Shown: positions 46,401 to 56,120 of the stretch, one piece after another | Numbering within the stretch: the first letter of the stretch is position 1 | Layout: the number at the start of each line of letters is the position of its first letter | Source: Ocypus olens | Taxonomy: Eukaryota; Arthropoda; Insecta; Coleoptera; Staphylinidae | Reading direction: 5' to 3' | Assembly (NCBI GenBank): GCA_910593695.2 | Contig: OU343052.1 | Span: 10,285,778-10,349,777, forward strand | DNA length: 64,000 nucleotides | Notes under the pieces: model-generated | What the model saw: the letters and a program-made list of their open reading frames with translations, nothing else | The model's database searches: none | What the model was told of the DNA's origin: nothing | Position numbers and translations under genes: made by a program

Positions 46401-46978
46401 GTAGGACTGGGGCCTGGACGAGCGGCATCCTCATCGTTGCGACTGGTAGCGGAGTTGGCTTTGGCACGATGGTGGTTGTTGCTGTGGCAACAACTGGATG
46501 GTCCACGGCGAGGGGCGTCACTTCCTCGTACTTTAGCTCGTCGAGTACCTTTGTTGAGGTAGTGCACACCTGCAATTTTGGTACTGGCGTCTGCGGTGGT
46601 GAGGTCTTTCGGGAAAGTCGTATCGATGACTGATGTCGTGCTGGCGTCTAATCGCGTCTCGTTTCGCCCGTCGGATCATCGCAATTTCCCTCTCTATTCG
46701 AAGGTAACGAATTTTCTCCTCGTACATCCGCTTCTCGGAGGCAATCGCTTTATCGATGTCCATCTTTGCGTTTTTCGTCCGTGGTGCTGGCATCGTGGGC
46801 GTAGACTCGGCCTTGAGTTGGATGACACTTGTCAACGGGAGGGGAGGGGGGGTTGCCGCGAGCATGGTCTCTATTCCTACGCCGTCCTCTAGCCATACCT
46901 GTTGCTGTTAACCTTGTGAGGGAGTCTCTTTGACACGTGGGTGGTAACGTCAGGTTAAGCTAAACGTCACGGCCCGAA
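43441..46978 (-). mobile_element. GC-rich interior of an LTR-retrotransposon-like element, rearranged
   Basis: This 3.4-kb block is far more GC-rich than its surroundings. On the minus strand, about 110 bp after the primer-binding-site-like sequence, an open frame (46533-46865) encodes a charged helical stretch (IDKAIASEKRMYEEKIRYLR then IEREIAMIRRAKRDA), and a proline-rich frame follows (46066-46575). This position suits a gag gene, but no zinc knuckle, protease or reverse transcriptase is recognisable, so the copy is non-autonomous or degenerate. It contains internal repeats: GCGTCGTTGGATCGGCGGC near 43830 and 44785, an inverse pair at 43848-43890 and 44753-44790, and a diverged ~170-bp duplication at about 44070-44400. 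Long open frames on both strands here reflect GC-rich composition. Confidence 0.45.
46066..46865 (-). CDS. gag-like open frames (uncertain)
   Basis: Two overlapping minus-strand frames (46533-46865 and 46066-46575). The first starts MLAATPPPLPLTSVIQLKAE and contains a predicted coiled coil; the second is proline/threonine-rich. They begin shortly downstream of the PBS-like site, where gag is expected. No family-defining motif is seen. Confidence 0.3.
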
Positions 46979-46991
46979 ACGTTGGGCGCCA
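46979..46991 (-). promoter_or_regulatory. Primer-binding-site-like sequence (tRNA-Lys type)
   Basis: The minus strand reads TGGCGCCCAACGT, matching the 3' end complement of animal tRNA-Lys used by many retroelements as first-strand primer, placed directly after the LTR-like sequence and a short ATT spacer. Confidence 0.55.
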
Positions 46992-46994
46992 AAT

Positions 46995-47834
46995 TATTAC
47001 TGGCGTAGCTCAGCGGGGTAGCAAAATGGGAGATGGTACGACTCTGTAAACAAACCAGATATTAATTACTAGCACGTGTGAGGTAGCCCCCGTGACCTCG
47101 TTAGCAAGTAAGGAGCGCATGTCGGACTTTCTGGACCACTGAGTGGATAGAGGGTTGCCCTAACCCTCTATGTTACCGCTATTCCACATTTATCCGGGTT
47201 CAATTCATCCGCCGATAACATCAAATGGCAACAATCTGCCCTCCTCGCCATTTGGGTCCGCCGATAGCAACAAGTGGCAATGAATTGCCCTCCTCGCCAT
47301 TTGACGAACTACACCTAGACTCTCCTTTGACGTAATTTTTTCGTCACAAAAAAGGAAGGCCGTGTTACATTGTAATACAATGTTGCGAGATCTTGGCACG
47401 GCTTTTAATCGTTCTGGGACACTGCCCAGCCACGTGGATTTTTTTGGAACAGTGCCTAAGTGAATATAACACAGGAACGCTCACCACAGTGCCCAGTATT
47501 ATAGTGGCTGCCGAAAACATCACCTCTCGGTCTTGGAACCTTCCGGCGGATACCGTTATCCGCCGGTTGACTCCAGTGTTCAGTGTCTCACCTTGCCTAG
47601 GAAGCGCAATGTCCAAAATTGATTAATCGACCCACTGAGTAGCTGCGGTTGTTAATCGGTGCACCCTTGCCCCAACCCTCTATCCACTCAGTGGTCCAGA
47701 AAGTCCGACATGCGCTCCTTACTTGCTAACGAGGTCACGGGGACCACCTCACACGTGCTAGTTATTAATATCTGGTATGTTCACAGAGTCGTACCATCCC
47801 CCTTTTGCTACCCCGCTGAGCTACGCTGGTAACA
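46995..47834 (-). repeat. LTR-like sequence with internal 160-bp inverted repeats
   Basis: The minus strand starts TGTTACCAGCGTAGC and ends GCTACGCCAGTAATA just before the PBS-like site, resembling a 5' LTR of about 840 bp. Unusually its two ends (about 47000-47158 and 47668-47829) are inverse copies, sharing GTAGCTCAGCGGGGTAGC and CCACTGAGTGGATAGAGGGT. No direct-repeat partner (3' LTR) is found in the window. It could instead be a foldback element that landed beside a PBS-like word. Confidence 0.5.
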
Positions 47835-47849
47835 CACTTTCCAGCATGG

Positions 47850-48350
47850 TTTCTCAGCAGGTGCTAATAATCACTTATTTTGTCACATTTCACAGTCACA
47901 TACATTACGGTATACTTATTTGGGGCCACGCAACTTGCTGACACCAACTTTTTGGTGTGCAAAGAAGAGCAGTAAGAATAATAGCTACTCTTGGGTACCA
48001 GGAAGATTGCAAAAATGCTATTAGATAACTTGGCATACTGACCTTGCCTTCTTTGTATATATTTGAATGCCTTGTGTATGTGAAGCAAAATCTTGGAACT
48101 TTTCCAACACGTAATCACCAATATATGACTAGGGGGAAAGATAGTTTAATCTTGCCCCAACAAGACAAAACACAAACAGAATGTGGTTTTTATGGTTTGA
48201 AATATTTCAATGCCTTAAGTCCTACAACTAAAAAGCTGACTCTTGCCAATTTCAAGAGAGTGGTCAAAGACTTCCTTGTTAAGGGTTCGTTCTATAGTAA
48301 TAATGAATTACTTGAGAAGGTGTGTATATATATCAACTATGAATAGTAAT
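47850..48350 (+). pseudogene. LINE ORF2 C-terminal fragment
   Basis: Plus-strand frames read HIHYGILIWGHATCADTNFL, then IRQLGILTLPSLYIFECLVY, VKQNLGTFPTRNHQYMTRGK, CGFYGLKYFNALSPTTKKLT and FKRVVKDFLVKGSFYSNNEL. These correspond to the conserved segment following the reverse transcriptase in several non-LTR clades (SYGLLVWG..., LTLPSLYI.E...). One or two frameshifts near 47960-48040 break it. The reverse transcriptase itself is absent; the LTR-like element abuts its left side. Confidence 0.65.
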
Positions 48351-48654
48351 TATAGGTCTACTTTTAATTTTCATGTATTGTACCTACCTGAGACCTTAAA
48401 TCTTTAGATTCATTTTTAAAGTTCAAGCTCTTAAATTCTTAATTCTTAGCCTTAAAATATTATACTTTAGCGCGTGGATGTGTACTCGTGTACCTTTATA
48501 TTTTATATTAGGAATCTCGGAATAAATTTTAACTGGAGAAAAATCAAATAATAAGTTATGTGTCGATTTAATCAATGAATAGCTTTGTTGAAACGAAAAT
48601 TGTCAATTTTATTCGACAAATACATTTAGTTGTCTAATAACGTTTAAGCTGACT

Positions 48655-48860
48655 TTGATGAAACCGGCCCTAAATTATTCATTTTTTTTACATCAGGTGT
48701 GGGAAATTATATCGGTTAAGTGTCAACCATTAGAATTCATGCACGCGTGGGCACTTTTCATTGCATTTTGCATCACTTGTTGCAGCGTGACAGGTGTAAT
48801 TTGCGCAAATTCCTCTCCAATGTTCTCATTTAGCTCCTTTAAAATCTGTGGCTTTTTGAT
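48655..48860 (-). pseudogene. Transposase C-terminal fragment (tentative)
   Basis: The minus strand reads approximately GANENIGEEFAQITPVTLQQ then VMQNAMKSAHAW and LTDIISH. This resembles the end of Tc1/mariner-superfamily transposases such as the relic at 330-960 (...ITPETLQRVMxNxxKR...GGHLxDII). Too short for certainty. Confidence 0.35.
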
Positions 48861-50094
48861 ATTTTATTCATGTGTTTAATTATTTAATGGTGTCTCTCTT
48901 AAAGGTAATTTATTAATAATTGATTCAAATAATTATAAATTAATAAATTTGTTTACATTTGACGAAGGTCTTCTTACTTCATAAAAATAGCATTTAATTA
49001 ATTAAATCTAAAAATTTTCCATTTAAAAAACGCTTCGATAATTTTAAAATACCAATTTATTATTTTTCTGTGTTAAAATATTGCCTGTTTTTGCCCTAAA
49101 AATCAGAATAATACAGGGATGGTTAACCCAAGGACCTTTTGTGCTAGCCAATTAATAATAAAAAAAATATATTTTTTAAATTTAAATTCAAAAGTTATGT
49201 GGCGTTTCATTTTCCGAACATTGGTGGGATACGACAACAAAAAGAAAACGTTTTATTCAAAAGTTAAAAAACATTACAAATTACAAATTTTTACCAACAA
49301 AAACATAACACTTATCATGTAATGGAACATCACAACGTCTGCATATTTCGTTCGGATCGTGATATTTGTTTATCTAACAGGTCGACTCCACCCATGTGGC
49401 TATTAAATTGATTAAATAAACGAGGTATTGGTATTGCCACATTGCTTTAGAGAGAGAGAGAGACAATACATTTATTGAGACACTTTTACAAATGACCTCA
49501 ACAGGCAATTGACCAGAGGTCTTTCAGCCTACCTTTCTTTATTTCTTCTTGAAAATGTTTTTGCATTTCCTAGTGGTTAGACATCATTGTAATTTAAAGC
49601 CATAATTACTGACTTGTTTTCATTTCAACGCACTATAATAACTTTATCAAACCGTTTCTCAAAATAGCCTCTTCTTCACTCTTTCTCTATTTCCTTGCAC
49701 GCAATAAGAGGACACTACTTCGTCCCATTTTCACGAACGGTTCCAGTTGCTTTCAACTTCAAGTGTCCCGGGCAAAATTTTATGTCCCGTAAAAAATTAT
49801 TAAAGAAGACTTCATGATCTTCCAGTATCAGGAGGGATTGCTTTGATTCAATTGTTCACTACTCTGCAACCTAGGGGCCCTTTGTTATCGTCTTTTGGCA
49901 CTGTGAGGGTCAAAATTGTAAAGATACCTATTAGATGCACCAAATTTTGTATTCAAATTTTATTGGTCTTTTTGGTTTTTCATGCACATACATTTTTATT
50001 GGATGCCTTACGTAGTATCGAACCATCATTTCATCTGTGAAAAGTTTCCTCAAAGAAATGTCACATCTCAAGTTTTTCTTCATAATATCGAAGT
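48861..50094. other. No gene recognised
   Basis: AT-rich. A minus-strand stretch near 49440-49510 (short AG run followed by ACAATACATTTATTGAGACA) resembles a retroposon tail. No coding signal. Confidence 0.4.
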
Positions 50095-50105
50095 ATGTTC
50101 TGAGT
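50095..50105 (+). repeat. Target site duplication, left
   Basis: ATGTTCTGAGT, repeated exactly at 55395-55405 on the other side of the LINE. Confidence 0.85.
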
Positions 50106-50336
50106 CTCCTCCGTGTGTGCTCACCTTGACGTGGTGGGGGGGCTTGCGTATCCAGATGATCCTAAGTGCTACACCAGCGGGAGCGTCAGCTCCCGGCAGG
50201 GCCACCCATGCTGGGAAGGACGTAGGTGATGGATCTGACTAAGCAGCACGCAACATGGGGCAGAAGGGGCTCCCAGCCTCAGTGAAGGCAACCCTTCTAG
50301 GGAAGGACACCCGAACAAACCAAAATACTTCTATGA

Positions 50337-50829
50337 ATGGACACCACCAATGTCAAGCTTACGGAGCAGGAGCTCGGAACTCCAGTTCCGGTCGGAGACG
50401 GGTGTGCTCGGGCGGGCACCCACCGACCGTCATCCATCGACTGCCCAAAAACAACAACCCTGGTGGGCTCGCCTTCGGGTGGCCCACCACCAACACTCAG
50501 CCACCATATCGCGAGTGCACTGCACCAGTCCCCCTGCTCAGGGCCGGCCAACTGGCTGTCCCTGACAAGGACACTGGGGCGGCGCCTCGCGTGAGGGTGA
50601 GGAAACAGCTCTGCGGGGCTGAAAAGAAAAGGAGGAAGAAGCTGAAGGGGGCTGGCAAGAAAGCCTCCACTGTGGAACGGGCCACCACGAGCTCCAAGGC
50701 AAGCCCCCAAAAAGGGCAGCCAGGGACGAGTGGCACAAGTCACAGCAGCTTCCCCCCCAAACCAATACCAAAGGGGGCGACGGCAGCAGACCGATCCCCA
50801 AAAAGGGGCCTTCTACCAAACAAGGCCCT
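50337..50829 (+). pseudogene. LINE ORF1 N-terminal part, frameshifted
   Basis: A start at ATG 50337 (MDTTNVKLTEQELGTPVPVG) runs to 50594. A lysine-rich continuation (KQLCGAEKKRRKKLKGAGKK) lies in another frame to about 50750, and the main ORF1 frame takes over after a run of seven C at 50751-50757. At least two shifts would be needed to read it as one protein, so ORF1 is probably damaged here, or the true start is internal. Confidence 0.55.
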
Positions 50830-51591
50830 TTGCCGGGAAAGGTCAAGCAGACCGTCCCCCCCACAAAGAAGCGAAACCGGTCGGACGACTCTGGGAAGTC
50901 GCCTGGGCTCAACCCCAGGAAGAAACCCAGAGACGCAACCTCAAAGCCCAAGTCATACACGGAGGCCATCAACAGACACCTGCAGATGGCCATCGTCGAC
51001 AAAAGCAACCTCCTAGGTAAACTAAAGGAGGAACAGGAGAAGCTGGTACGCGACTCCCTCATGAGGGCAATCCTGGGAGTGGACCCGGCCAGCACGGTCG
51101 CGCCACACTTCTCCAGGTGGTCCTACTTGGGGGAGATACTGCGTATCACCTGCGCGGACACCGATTCCTTGAGATGGCTCGAGGAAACGGTCAACGGACT
51201 TGGACCTCTCTGGGTGGGAGCCGAACTGGCAGTGGTGCAGGTTGACAGCCTGCCCAGGCTAGTAAAAGCTTCAGCCTGGCTGCCCAATGCACAGGACAAG
51301 GATGAAGCCTTGACCTGTCTGGGCGTCCAGAACAGAGAGGCCCAAACAGCCAAGTGGTGCATTTTCCACCACGAGAAAAAAGAAGATGGCATCCTGGTGG
51401 TGTTCGGGATACCACTTCAAGAAATCGAGCTGCTGAAGGGCAAGCACCCCCAAGGCAAATGCCAACTATGGTATGGCCTGGGGAAAGTGACCCTTCACCT
51501 GAAGCAGCCAGAGGAAAAGGAAGACACCCCGCAGACCGTTGAGGACCCTCCCATGGAGACCGCAGCAGTCCAGGATGCTTCCCAAAACTAG
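50830..51591 (+). CDS. LINE ORF1 (gag-like, DUF4780-like domain)
   Basis: The frame is open from 50566 and ends at TAG 51589-51591; no ATG opens it, and 50830 is a TTG codon. A basic region (VPPTKKRNRSDDSGKSPGLN) is followed by a helix (LLGKLKEEQEKLVRDSLMRA) and a globular part: SLRWLEETVNGLGPLWVGAE, VQVDSLPRLVKASAWLPNAQ, WCIFHHEKKEDGILVVFGIP, LWYGLGKVTLHLKQPEE. I recognise this as the DUF4780-type domain of insect LINE ORF1 proteins. By analogy it packages the element RNA. It has no CCHC knuckles. Confidence 0.75.
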   Translation: MPGKVKQTVPPTKKRNRSDDSGKSPGLNPRKKPRDATSKPKSYTEAINRHLQMAIVDKSNLLGKLKEEQEKLVRDSLMRAILGVDPASTVAPHFSRWSYLGEILRITCADTDSLRWLEETVNGLGPLWVGAELAVVQVDSLPRLVKASAWLPNAQDKDEALTCLGVQNREAQTAKWCIFHHEKKEDGILVVFGIPLQEIELLKGKHPQGKCQLWYGLGKVTLHLKQPEEKEDTPQTVEDPPMETAAVQDASQN

Positions 51592-51639
51592 AACCCCAAG
51601 TCCGAGGCCAGACCAGGACGGACCGGGAAATACAGAAAG

Positions 51640-51710
51640 GTAAGTCTCTTTTTGCTTATTAGCAATTAAGTACTAACCACACAACCAAGAAATTGACTTA
51701 ACCATTACAG
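51640..51710 (+). other. Intron-like sequence between ORF1 and ORF2
   Basis: Donor AAAG|GTAAGT at 51639/51640, a perfect branch-site word TACTAAC at 51671-51677, and acceptor ATTACAG| at 51710 frame a 71-bp sequence of typical size for introns in this window (50-63 bp). Removing it places ORF2 (GKLNIIQINLRHCK...) in frame with an upstream reading that is open back to 51543, though without an ATG. Confidence 0.5.
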
Positions 51711-51751
51711 GCAAACTCAATATCATACAAATTAACCTCCGACATTGCAAG

Positions 51752-54700
51752 ATGGCTGTGGCGCACTTGTGCCAACATCTACACAACCACGAGGATAACA
51801 TAGCCCTCATACAGGAACCCTGGCTAACAAGCGAAAGGGTTGCCGGTATGGGCACTCTAAAAGGTAAGGTGAATTATTTTCACTCCACTAAGCCAAGAAC
51901 ATGTATCTACACTCCTAAGAATGTGCAGTGCGTGTTCCTACCACAACTAAGCTCACCGGACCTTGCAGTGGTCAGTGTGGAGGGTGCTGAGGGCAGGACC
52001 CTGATCCTGGCATCAGCTTACCTTCCGTACGACAGTGAGGCCCCTCCTCCCACAAAGGAGATGGCGGCACTCATTAAACACTGTGAGGACGGCAAATTAG
52101 ATCTGATAATAGGGTGCGACGCCAATGCCCACCACATAGTGTGGGGCAGCAGCGACACCAACCACAGAGGAGAATCTCTTCTAGAGTACCTCTCAACTAC
52201 GACCCTAGAGATAGTGAACAGGGGTCGCGAACCCACCTTCGTGACCCCCACTAGACAAGAGGTCATAGACATCACCCTCGCAAATGCGAACACAGCAAAG
52301 CAGATAGAGAACTGGCGCGTCCACCAAGACGTGTCATTCTCGGATCATAGATGGATCTGCTTCAGTATAGGAGTTACGACCGTGGAACGAATCCTGGTTC
52401 GAAACCCAAGAAGAACGGATACGGAACTGTTCAACAACTGCCTATCCAAACATCTAGAAGAGGACGTCTTCAGGCAGGACCCTGTAAACAGCGAGGCGGT
52501 TGAGAGACTGTCTCTGAAATTACAGACCAGCCTTATAGACTCTTTCCACGAGGCCTGCCCCGCCAGGAAGGCAGGCACATCTGCCAAACCTCCCTGGTGG
52601 TGCCCAGAGCTCGACCAAAAAAGGTCAGACTCTCGCAAAGCCTTTAACAAAGCCAAGAACTCCCGACTTGAGGAGGACTGGGCCACATTCAAGCGAACCC
52701 AGAGGGACTTTAAAATGACCCTCAGGAGAAACCAAAGGGCCTCATGGCATAACTTCTGTGAGGGCATTAACTCCGTATCGGAAACAGCCCGCACCAGGAA
52801 AATACTATCTGGGTGCCGTAGTGCACAGCCAGGCATCTTCAAAAAGGAGGACGGCACCTATACTGCTGACCTCCGAGAATCCCTAAGTCTGCTTCTGAAG
52901 TCACACTTCCCTGACTCCAAAAGCGGTTCTGATGCAAACCATCAAAATGACCCAGAATATCTCCCCACAGCGGAGGACTGGAACATGAGCATGGAAATCG
53001 TCACAGAAAGCAAAATAGAATGGGCAATAAGATCATTCTCCCCTTTCAAATCGCCAGGACCGGACGGTGTGTATCCTGCCCTACTACAGTGGGGCTTGGA
53101 GCACTTACTGCCGCTACTGTGCAGACTGTTTCGGGCATGTATTGCAATGCAGTACGTACCGAGACTATGGAGGGAAGCCAGAGTGATTTTTATTCCCAAA
53201 TCAGGCAAAACTGACTACACGGCAGTCAAATCGTTCAGACCAATCAGCCTCACGTCTTTCCTTCTGAAAACCCTAGAGAGGCTGTGCGACAACTACATCA
53301 GGGAGCAGTGCTGCTTGAACAGCAAACTGCACCCAAGCCAACACGCCTACAGGCCAGGCAAATCGACTGAGTCGGCCCTTCATCATGTGGTATGCAGGAT
53401 TGAAGGATCGCTGGCTAACAAACAGTCAGCCCTAGGAGCCTTCATAGATATCGAGGGGGCTTTTGACAAAGTCTCCTACGCCAACATAGAACAGGGTCTA
53501 AACAAACACGCGGTCCCCACAACCATCATTGGATGGGTCGGGGCCATGCTAAGGAATAGAACTGTAACTGCCTCAATAGGTAAAGAAAGCCAAACAGTAG
53601 CTGCCACAAAAGGATGTCCACAGGGCGGGGTGCTATCCCCGCTTCTGTGGAACGTCGTTGCGGACGGCTTACTACGGCAACTGAACAACGCAGGATACCA
53701 TGCTGTGGGTTACGCAGATGACGTGGTAATCCTACTTATCGGAAAACACGAGAGCATTCTGTCTAGCCTTATGCAGAATGCCCTCAAAATCATAGAGGAT
53801 TGGTGCGAAAAAACGTCTCTCTCGGTTAATCCCAAGAAGACAGAGTTAGTACTATTCACAAGAAAAAGGAAGATCAACACAGGTAGACTTCCCAAACTTT
53901 TCAACAACCAGCTATGCTTGGCAGACGAGGCGAAATACCTCGGTATTATACTGGACTCCAAGCTTAACTGGAAGAACCACCTAGAACACAAGCTGAAAAA
54001 AGCATGTGTCATCTTCTGGCAGTGTAGGGGCGCGCTAGGACCAACCTGGGGCTTCAAACCAAAGGTGGCCCGGTGGCTCTACACTGCAATTGTCAGACCA
54101 GCTCTGACATACGGAGCGATAACCTGGTGGCCGAGAACAGACCAATCGGTAACCAGGAAGAAGCTAAACCATCTACAACGATTGGCGTGCCTGGCCATGA
54201 CGGGCGCAATGCGCACAACACCCACGGCTGCAATCGAAACTCTACTGAACCTGACGCCCCTTCACATACATGTAAAGGAGGTGGCAGTAAGCACAGCCTT
54301 AAGACTAAAGGCAAATGGCACGTGGAGCCCGACAGCAAACGGTGTGAGACACGGGAAAATATTGAGAGAGGCGGGGTTAACCATGCCTGAACTCAAAGAA
54401 TCCCTCGACAGTGTCCCACCGAGACACCTGTTTAAACGGCAATACGAAATAAAAGATCAGATTAATGACAAACCAGAAATCACCGTCTATACCGACGGGG
54501 CCAAGAACCATGAAGGCGCAGGGGCAGGCATCTATTGCCAGGAACCTGACCTCAGCCTCAGCATCCCCCTAGGTAGGAATGCGACGATCACTCAAACGGA
54601 ACTTTTCGGGATACTTGAAGGTGCTCGGAAACTATCGGAACTGGCAGTCTCGAACAAATCCATTTTGTTCCTCACTGACAGCAAATCAAGCATAGCTGCG

Positions 54701-55309
54701 CTTTTGAGACCGAGGGTGGCCAGCAGTATAATATTGGAGTGCAAGCAAGCCTTAGACAAACTCGCCGCAACCAACAGAGTCACAATTTCCTGGATTAAGG
54801 GACATTCAAATAATGAAGGGAACGACCGGGCCGATAGGCTTGCCAAAAGGGCTGCCCTGAAAAGGGAAGGCTCTAAGGCTTTGCCACTGGCACCACTCAC
54901 TGTCTCCCAAATACTTAAAGGAAACTCTCTTGAAGAACACAAAAAGGAATGGCTACAGACTGACAAATATGTGGTCGCCAAAAAATTCATCCACTCACCA
55001 ATACCGAAGCTGAGCAGGAAATACATTGAATTACCAAGAAGTAGCTTGCGGTTGCTAGTCGGTACACTTACTGGGCACTGCAAACTAAAAAAGCACCTCC
55101 ACAACATAGGGGTGGTAAAAGACCCCCTATGTCGGAAATGCGAGCAAGAAGAGGAGACACTAAGACACATCATGTGTGAATGCGAGTCACTCAAACAACT
55201 TAGGTGGTCCGTTTTCGGAGAGGAGTGGCCAGATTGGTCACAACTGGGCAACACTCCACACGGCCAACTACTTGACTTCACAAGAAGTTTAGGTTGGCTT
55301 GAGGAGTAG
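51752..55309 (+). CDS. LINE ORF2: endonuclease, reverse transcriptase, RNase H
   Basis: 1185 codons from the first ATG, intact to TAG 55307-55309. The frame is open back to 51677, and the conserved first endonuclease strand (LNIIQINLRHCK) lies upstream of that ATG, so the real start is earlier or made by splicing. Order: endonuclease with ALIQEPW, LIIGCDANAHHIVWGSSDTN and VSFSDHRW; RT with PFKSPGPDGVYPALLQ, SFRPISLTSFLLKTLERL, GAFIDIEGAFDKVS (catalytic Asp near residue 566), GCPQGGVLSPLLWN and GYADDVVILL (YADD near 654); RNase H with VYTDGAKNHEGAGAG (near 915), TQTELFGILEGA, LFLTDSKSS and SWIKGHSNNEGNDRADRLAK; then CRKCEQEEETLRHIMCEC. All expected catalytic residues are present. It nicks DNA and copies the element's RNA into it by target-primed reverse transcription (family knowledge). 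Confidence 0.93.
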   Translation: MAVAHLCQHLHNHEDNIALIQEPWLTSERVAGMGTLKGKVNYFHSTKPRTCIYTPKNVQCVFLPQLSSPDLAVVSVEGAEGRTLILASAYLPYDSEAPPPTKEMAALIKHCEDGKLDLIIGCDANAHHIVWGSSDTNHRGESLLEYLSTTTLEIVNRGREPTFVTPTRQEVIDITLANANTAKQIENWRVHQDVSFSDHRWICFSIGVTTVERILVRNPRRTDTELFNNCLSKHLEEDVFRQDPVNSEAVERLSLKLQTSLIDSFHEACPARKAGTSAKPPWWCPELDQKRSDSRKAFNKAKNSRLEEDWATFKRTQRDFKMTLRRNQRASWHNFCEGINSVSETARTRKILSGCRSAQPGIFKKEDGTYTADLRESLSLLLKSHFPDSKSGSDANHQNDPEYLPTAEDWNMSMEIVTESKIEWAIRSFSPFKSPGPDGVYPALLQWGLEHLLPLLCRLFRACIAMQYVPRLWREARVIFIPKSGKTDYTAVKSFRPISLTSFLLKTLERLCDNYIREQCCLNSKLHPSQHAYRPGKSTESALHHVVCRIEGSLANKQSALGAFIDIEGAFDKVSYANIEQGLNKHAVPTTIIGWVGAMLRNRTVTASIGKESQTVAATKGCPQGGVLSPLLWNVVADGLLRQLNNAGYHAVGYADDVVILLIGKHESILSSLMQNALKIIEDWCEKTSLSVNPKKTELVLFTRKRKINTGRLPKLFNNQLCLADEAKYLGIILDSKLNWKNHLEHKLKKACVIFWQCRGALGPTWGFKPKVARWLYTAIVRPALTYGAITWWPRTDQSVTRKKLNHLQRLACLAMTGAMRTTPTAAIETLLNLTPLHIHVKEVAVSTALRLKANGTWSPTANGVRHGKILREAGLTMPELKESLDSVPPRHLFKRQYEIKDQINDKPEITVYTDGAKNHEGAGAGIYCQEPDLSLSIPLGRNATITQTELFGILEGARKLSELAVSNKSILFLTDSKSSIAALLRPRVASSIILECKQALDKLAATNRVTISWIKGHSNNEGNDRADRLAKRAALKREGSKALPLAPLTVSQILKGNSLEEHKKEWLQTDKYVVAKKFIHSPIPKLSRKYIELPRSSLRLLVGTLTGHCKLKKHLHNIGVVKDPLCRKCEQEEETLRHIMCECESLKQLRWSVFGEEWPDWSQLGNTPHGQLLDFTRSLGWLEE

Positions 55310-55394
55310 GGCCCAGGAGGCGGCACAAAGGACCAACGTATGGTCTAAGCGCTGCGACCATTTGGTCGCCCTCCACAAACCATCAATCATCATC

Positions 55395-55405
55395 ATGTTC
55401 TGAGT
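55395..55405 (+). repeat. Target site duplication, right
   Basis: ATGTTCTGAGT, identical to 50095-50105. It is followed at once by the end of the foldback MITE at 55407. Confidence 0.85.
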
Positions 55406-55406
55406 T

Positions 55407-56120
55407 TAAAGGACCCCGCAGTATTTCAATGTAAAATGGGTTTGATCGAAATTGTTCCATTTTTTTGTAGGGAGCTACCTTTTGACATCCTGAACAAAAG
55501 TCCTTATGGGCGGCACAAAATCCTATGTAAGGATTTTGAGTTATCCGCCGAAGAAGGTCTTATTTCACCGATAATCAAAAATCGTAAAAACAGGGTGAAG
55601 AACGCATGCAACGATGTTAATATCATCATGTTTGGAGGGCTTTGGACCAAGAAGTTCTTATACAATGCTCAACAGTCATTGCTGGGGACGCTGGGCAAGT
55701 GTGCCCATCATTAGGCAACCCGTAGGGCAGCCATGAACATTTCAGGAAAAAAATGAACCTTTATACCAAAACTTCAATTGAAACTCGTATTTTGGACCGG
55801 AAGATCAATTTCACAGGCAGAAATGCCCTGAAAACGTCTGACCATCGATGAGCCATCTGTTCTCTCAATGGTTCTTTTTGGTCCAAAACAATCCAAACAT
55901 GAAGATATTAATAAATTGTATGCGTTCTTCCTTCCGTTTTTACGATTTTCGAGTATCGGTGAAATGAGACCTTCTTTGGCACATAACTCAAAATTCTTAC
56001 ATAGGATTTTGTTCTGCCCATAAGGACTTTTGTTCAGGATGTCAAAATCTAGCTCCCTGCAAAAAATTGAACAATTTCGATGAAACCTATTTTACATTGA
56101 AAGACTGCGGGGTCCTTTAT
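55407..56120. repeat. Foldback MITE, TAAAGGACCCCGCAG termini
   Basis: The left arm 55407-55600 (TAAAGGACCCCGCAG, then TTTGATCGAAATTGTTC, then AAAAGTCCTTATGGGCGGCA, then AAAAATCGTAAAAAC) is inverted at 55922-56120, with a 320-bp spacer. The open frame at 55436-55714 follows the arm and is probably not a gene. The LINE inserted only about 2 bp from its left end. Confidence 0.75.

Larger units (their letters stand above)
50106..55394 (+). mobile_element. Near-intact LOA/I-like LINE with RNase H
   Basis: A 5.3-kb non-LTR retrotransposon flanked by an exact 11-bp target duplication. It has a GC-rich 5' region (GCTCACCTTGACGTGGTGGG), an ORF1 with a DUF4780-like domain, an uninterrupted ORF2 with endonuclease, reverse transcriptase, RNase H and a C-terminal CCHC-like finger, and a 3' end of (ATC)-type repeats (CATCAATCATCATC). 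The presence of RNase H and the SPGPDG...RPISLTSFLLKTLER style of RT suggest the LOA/Lian or I group; only a tree would decide. Its codon use and GC content differ sharply from the host sequence. The exact duplication and intact ORF2 point to recent insertion. Confidence 0.9.

Noticed and set aside
43586..46892. Many glycine-, alanine- or arginine-rich open frames on both strands
   Set aside because: GC-rich low-complexity DNA has few stops; only the minus-strand frames after the PBS-like site are kept, with low confidence.
50297..51095. Minus-strand open frames of 148 and 185 codons
   Set aside because: Shadows of the GC-rich LINE ORF1 region.
51580..51591. Programmed -1 frameshift from ORF1 to ORF2 at CCCAAAAC before the stop
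   Set aside because: The slippery word is not in the phase of ORF1 and no ORF2 coding sense begins at once; the intron-like sequence explains the region better.
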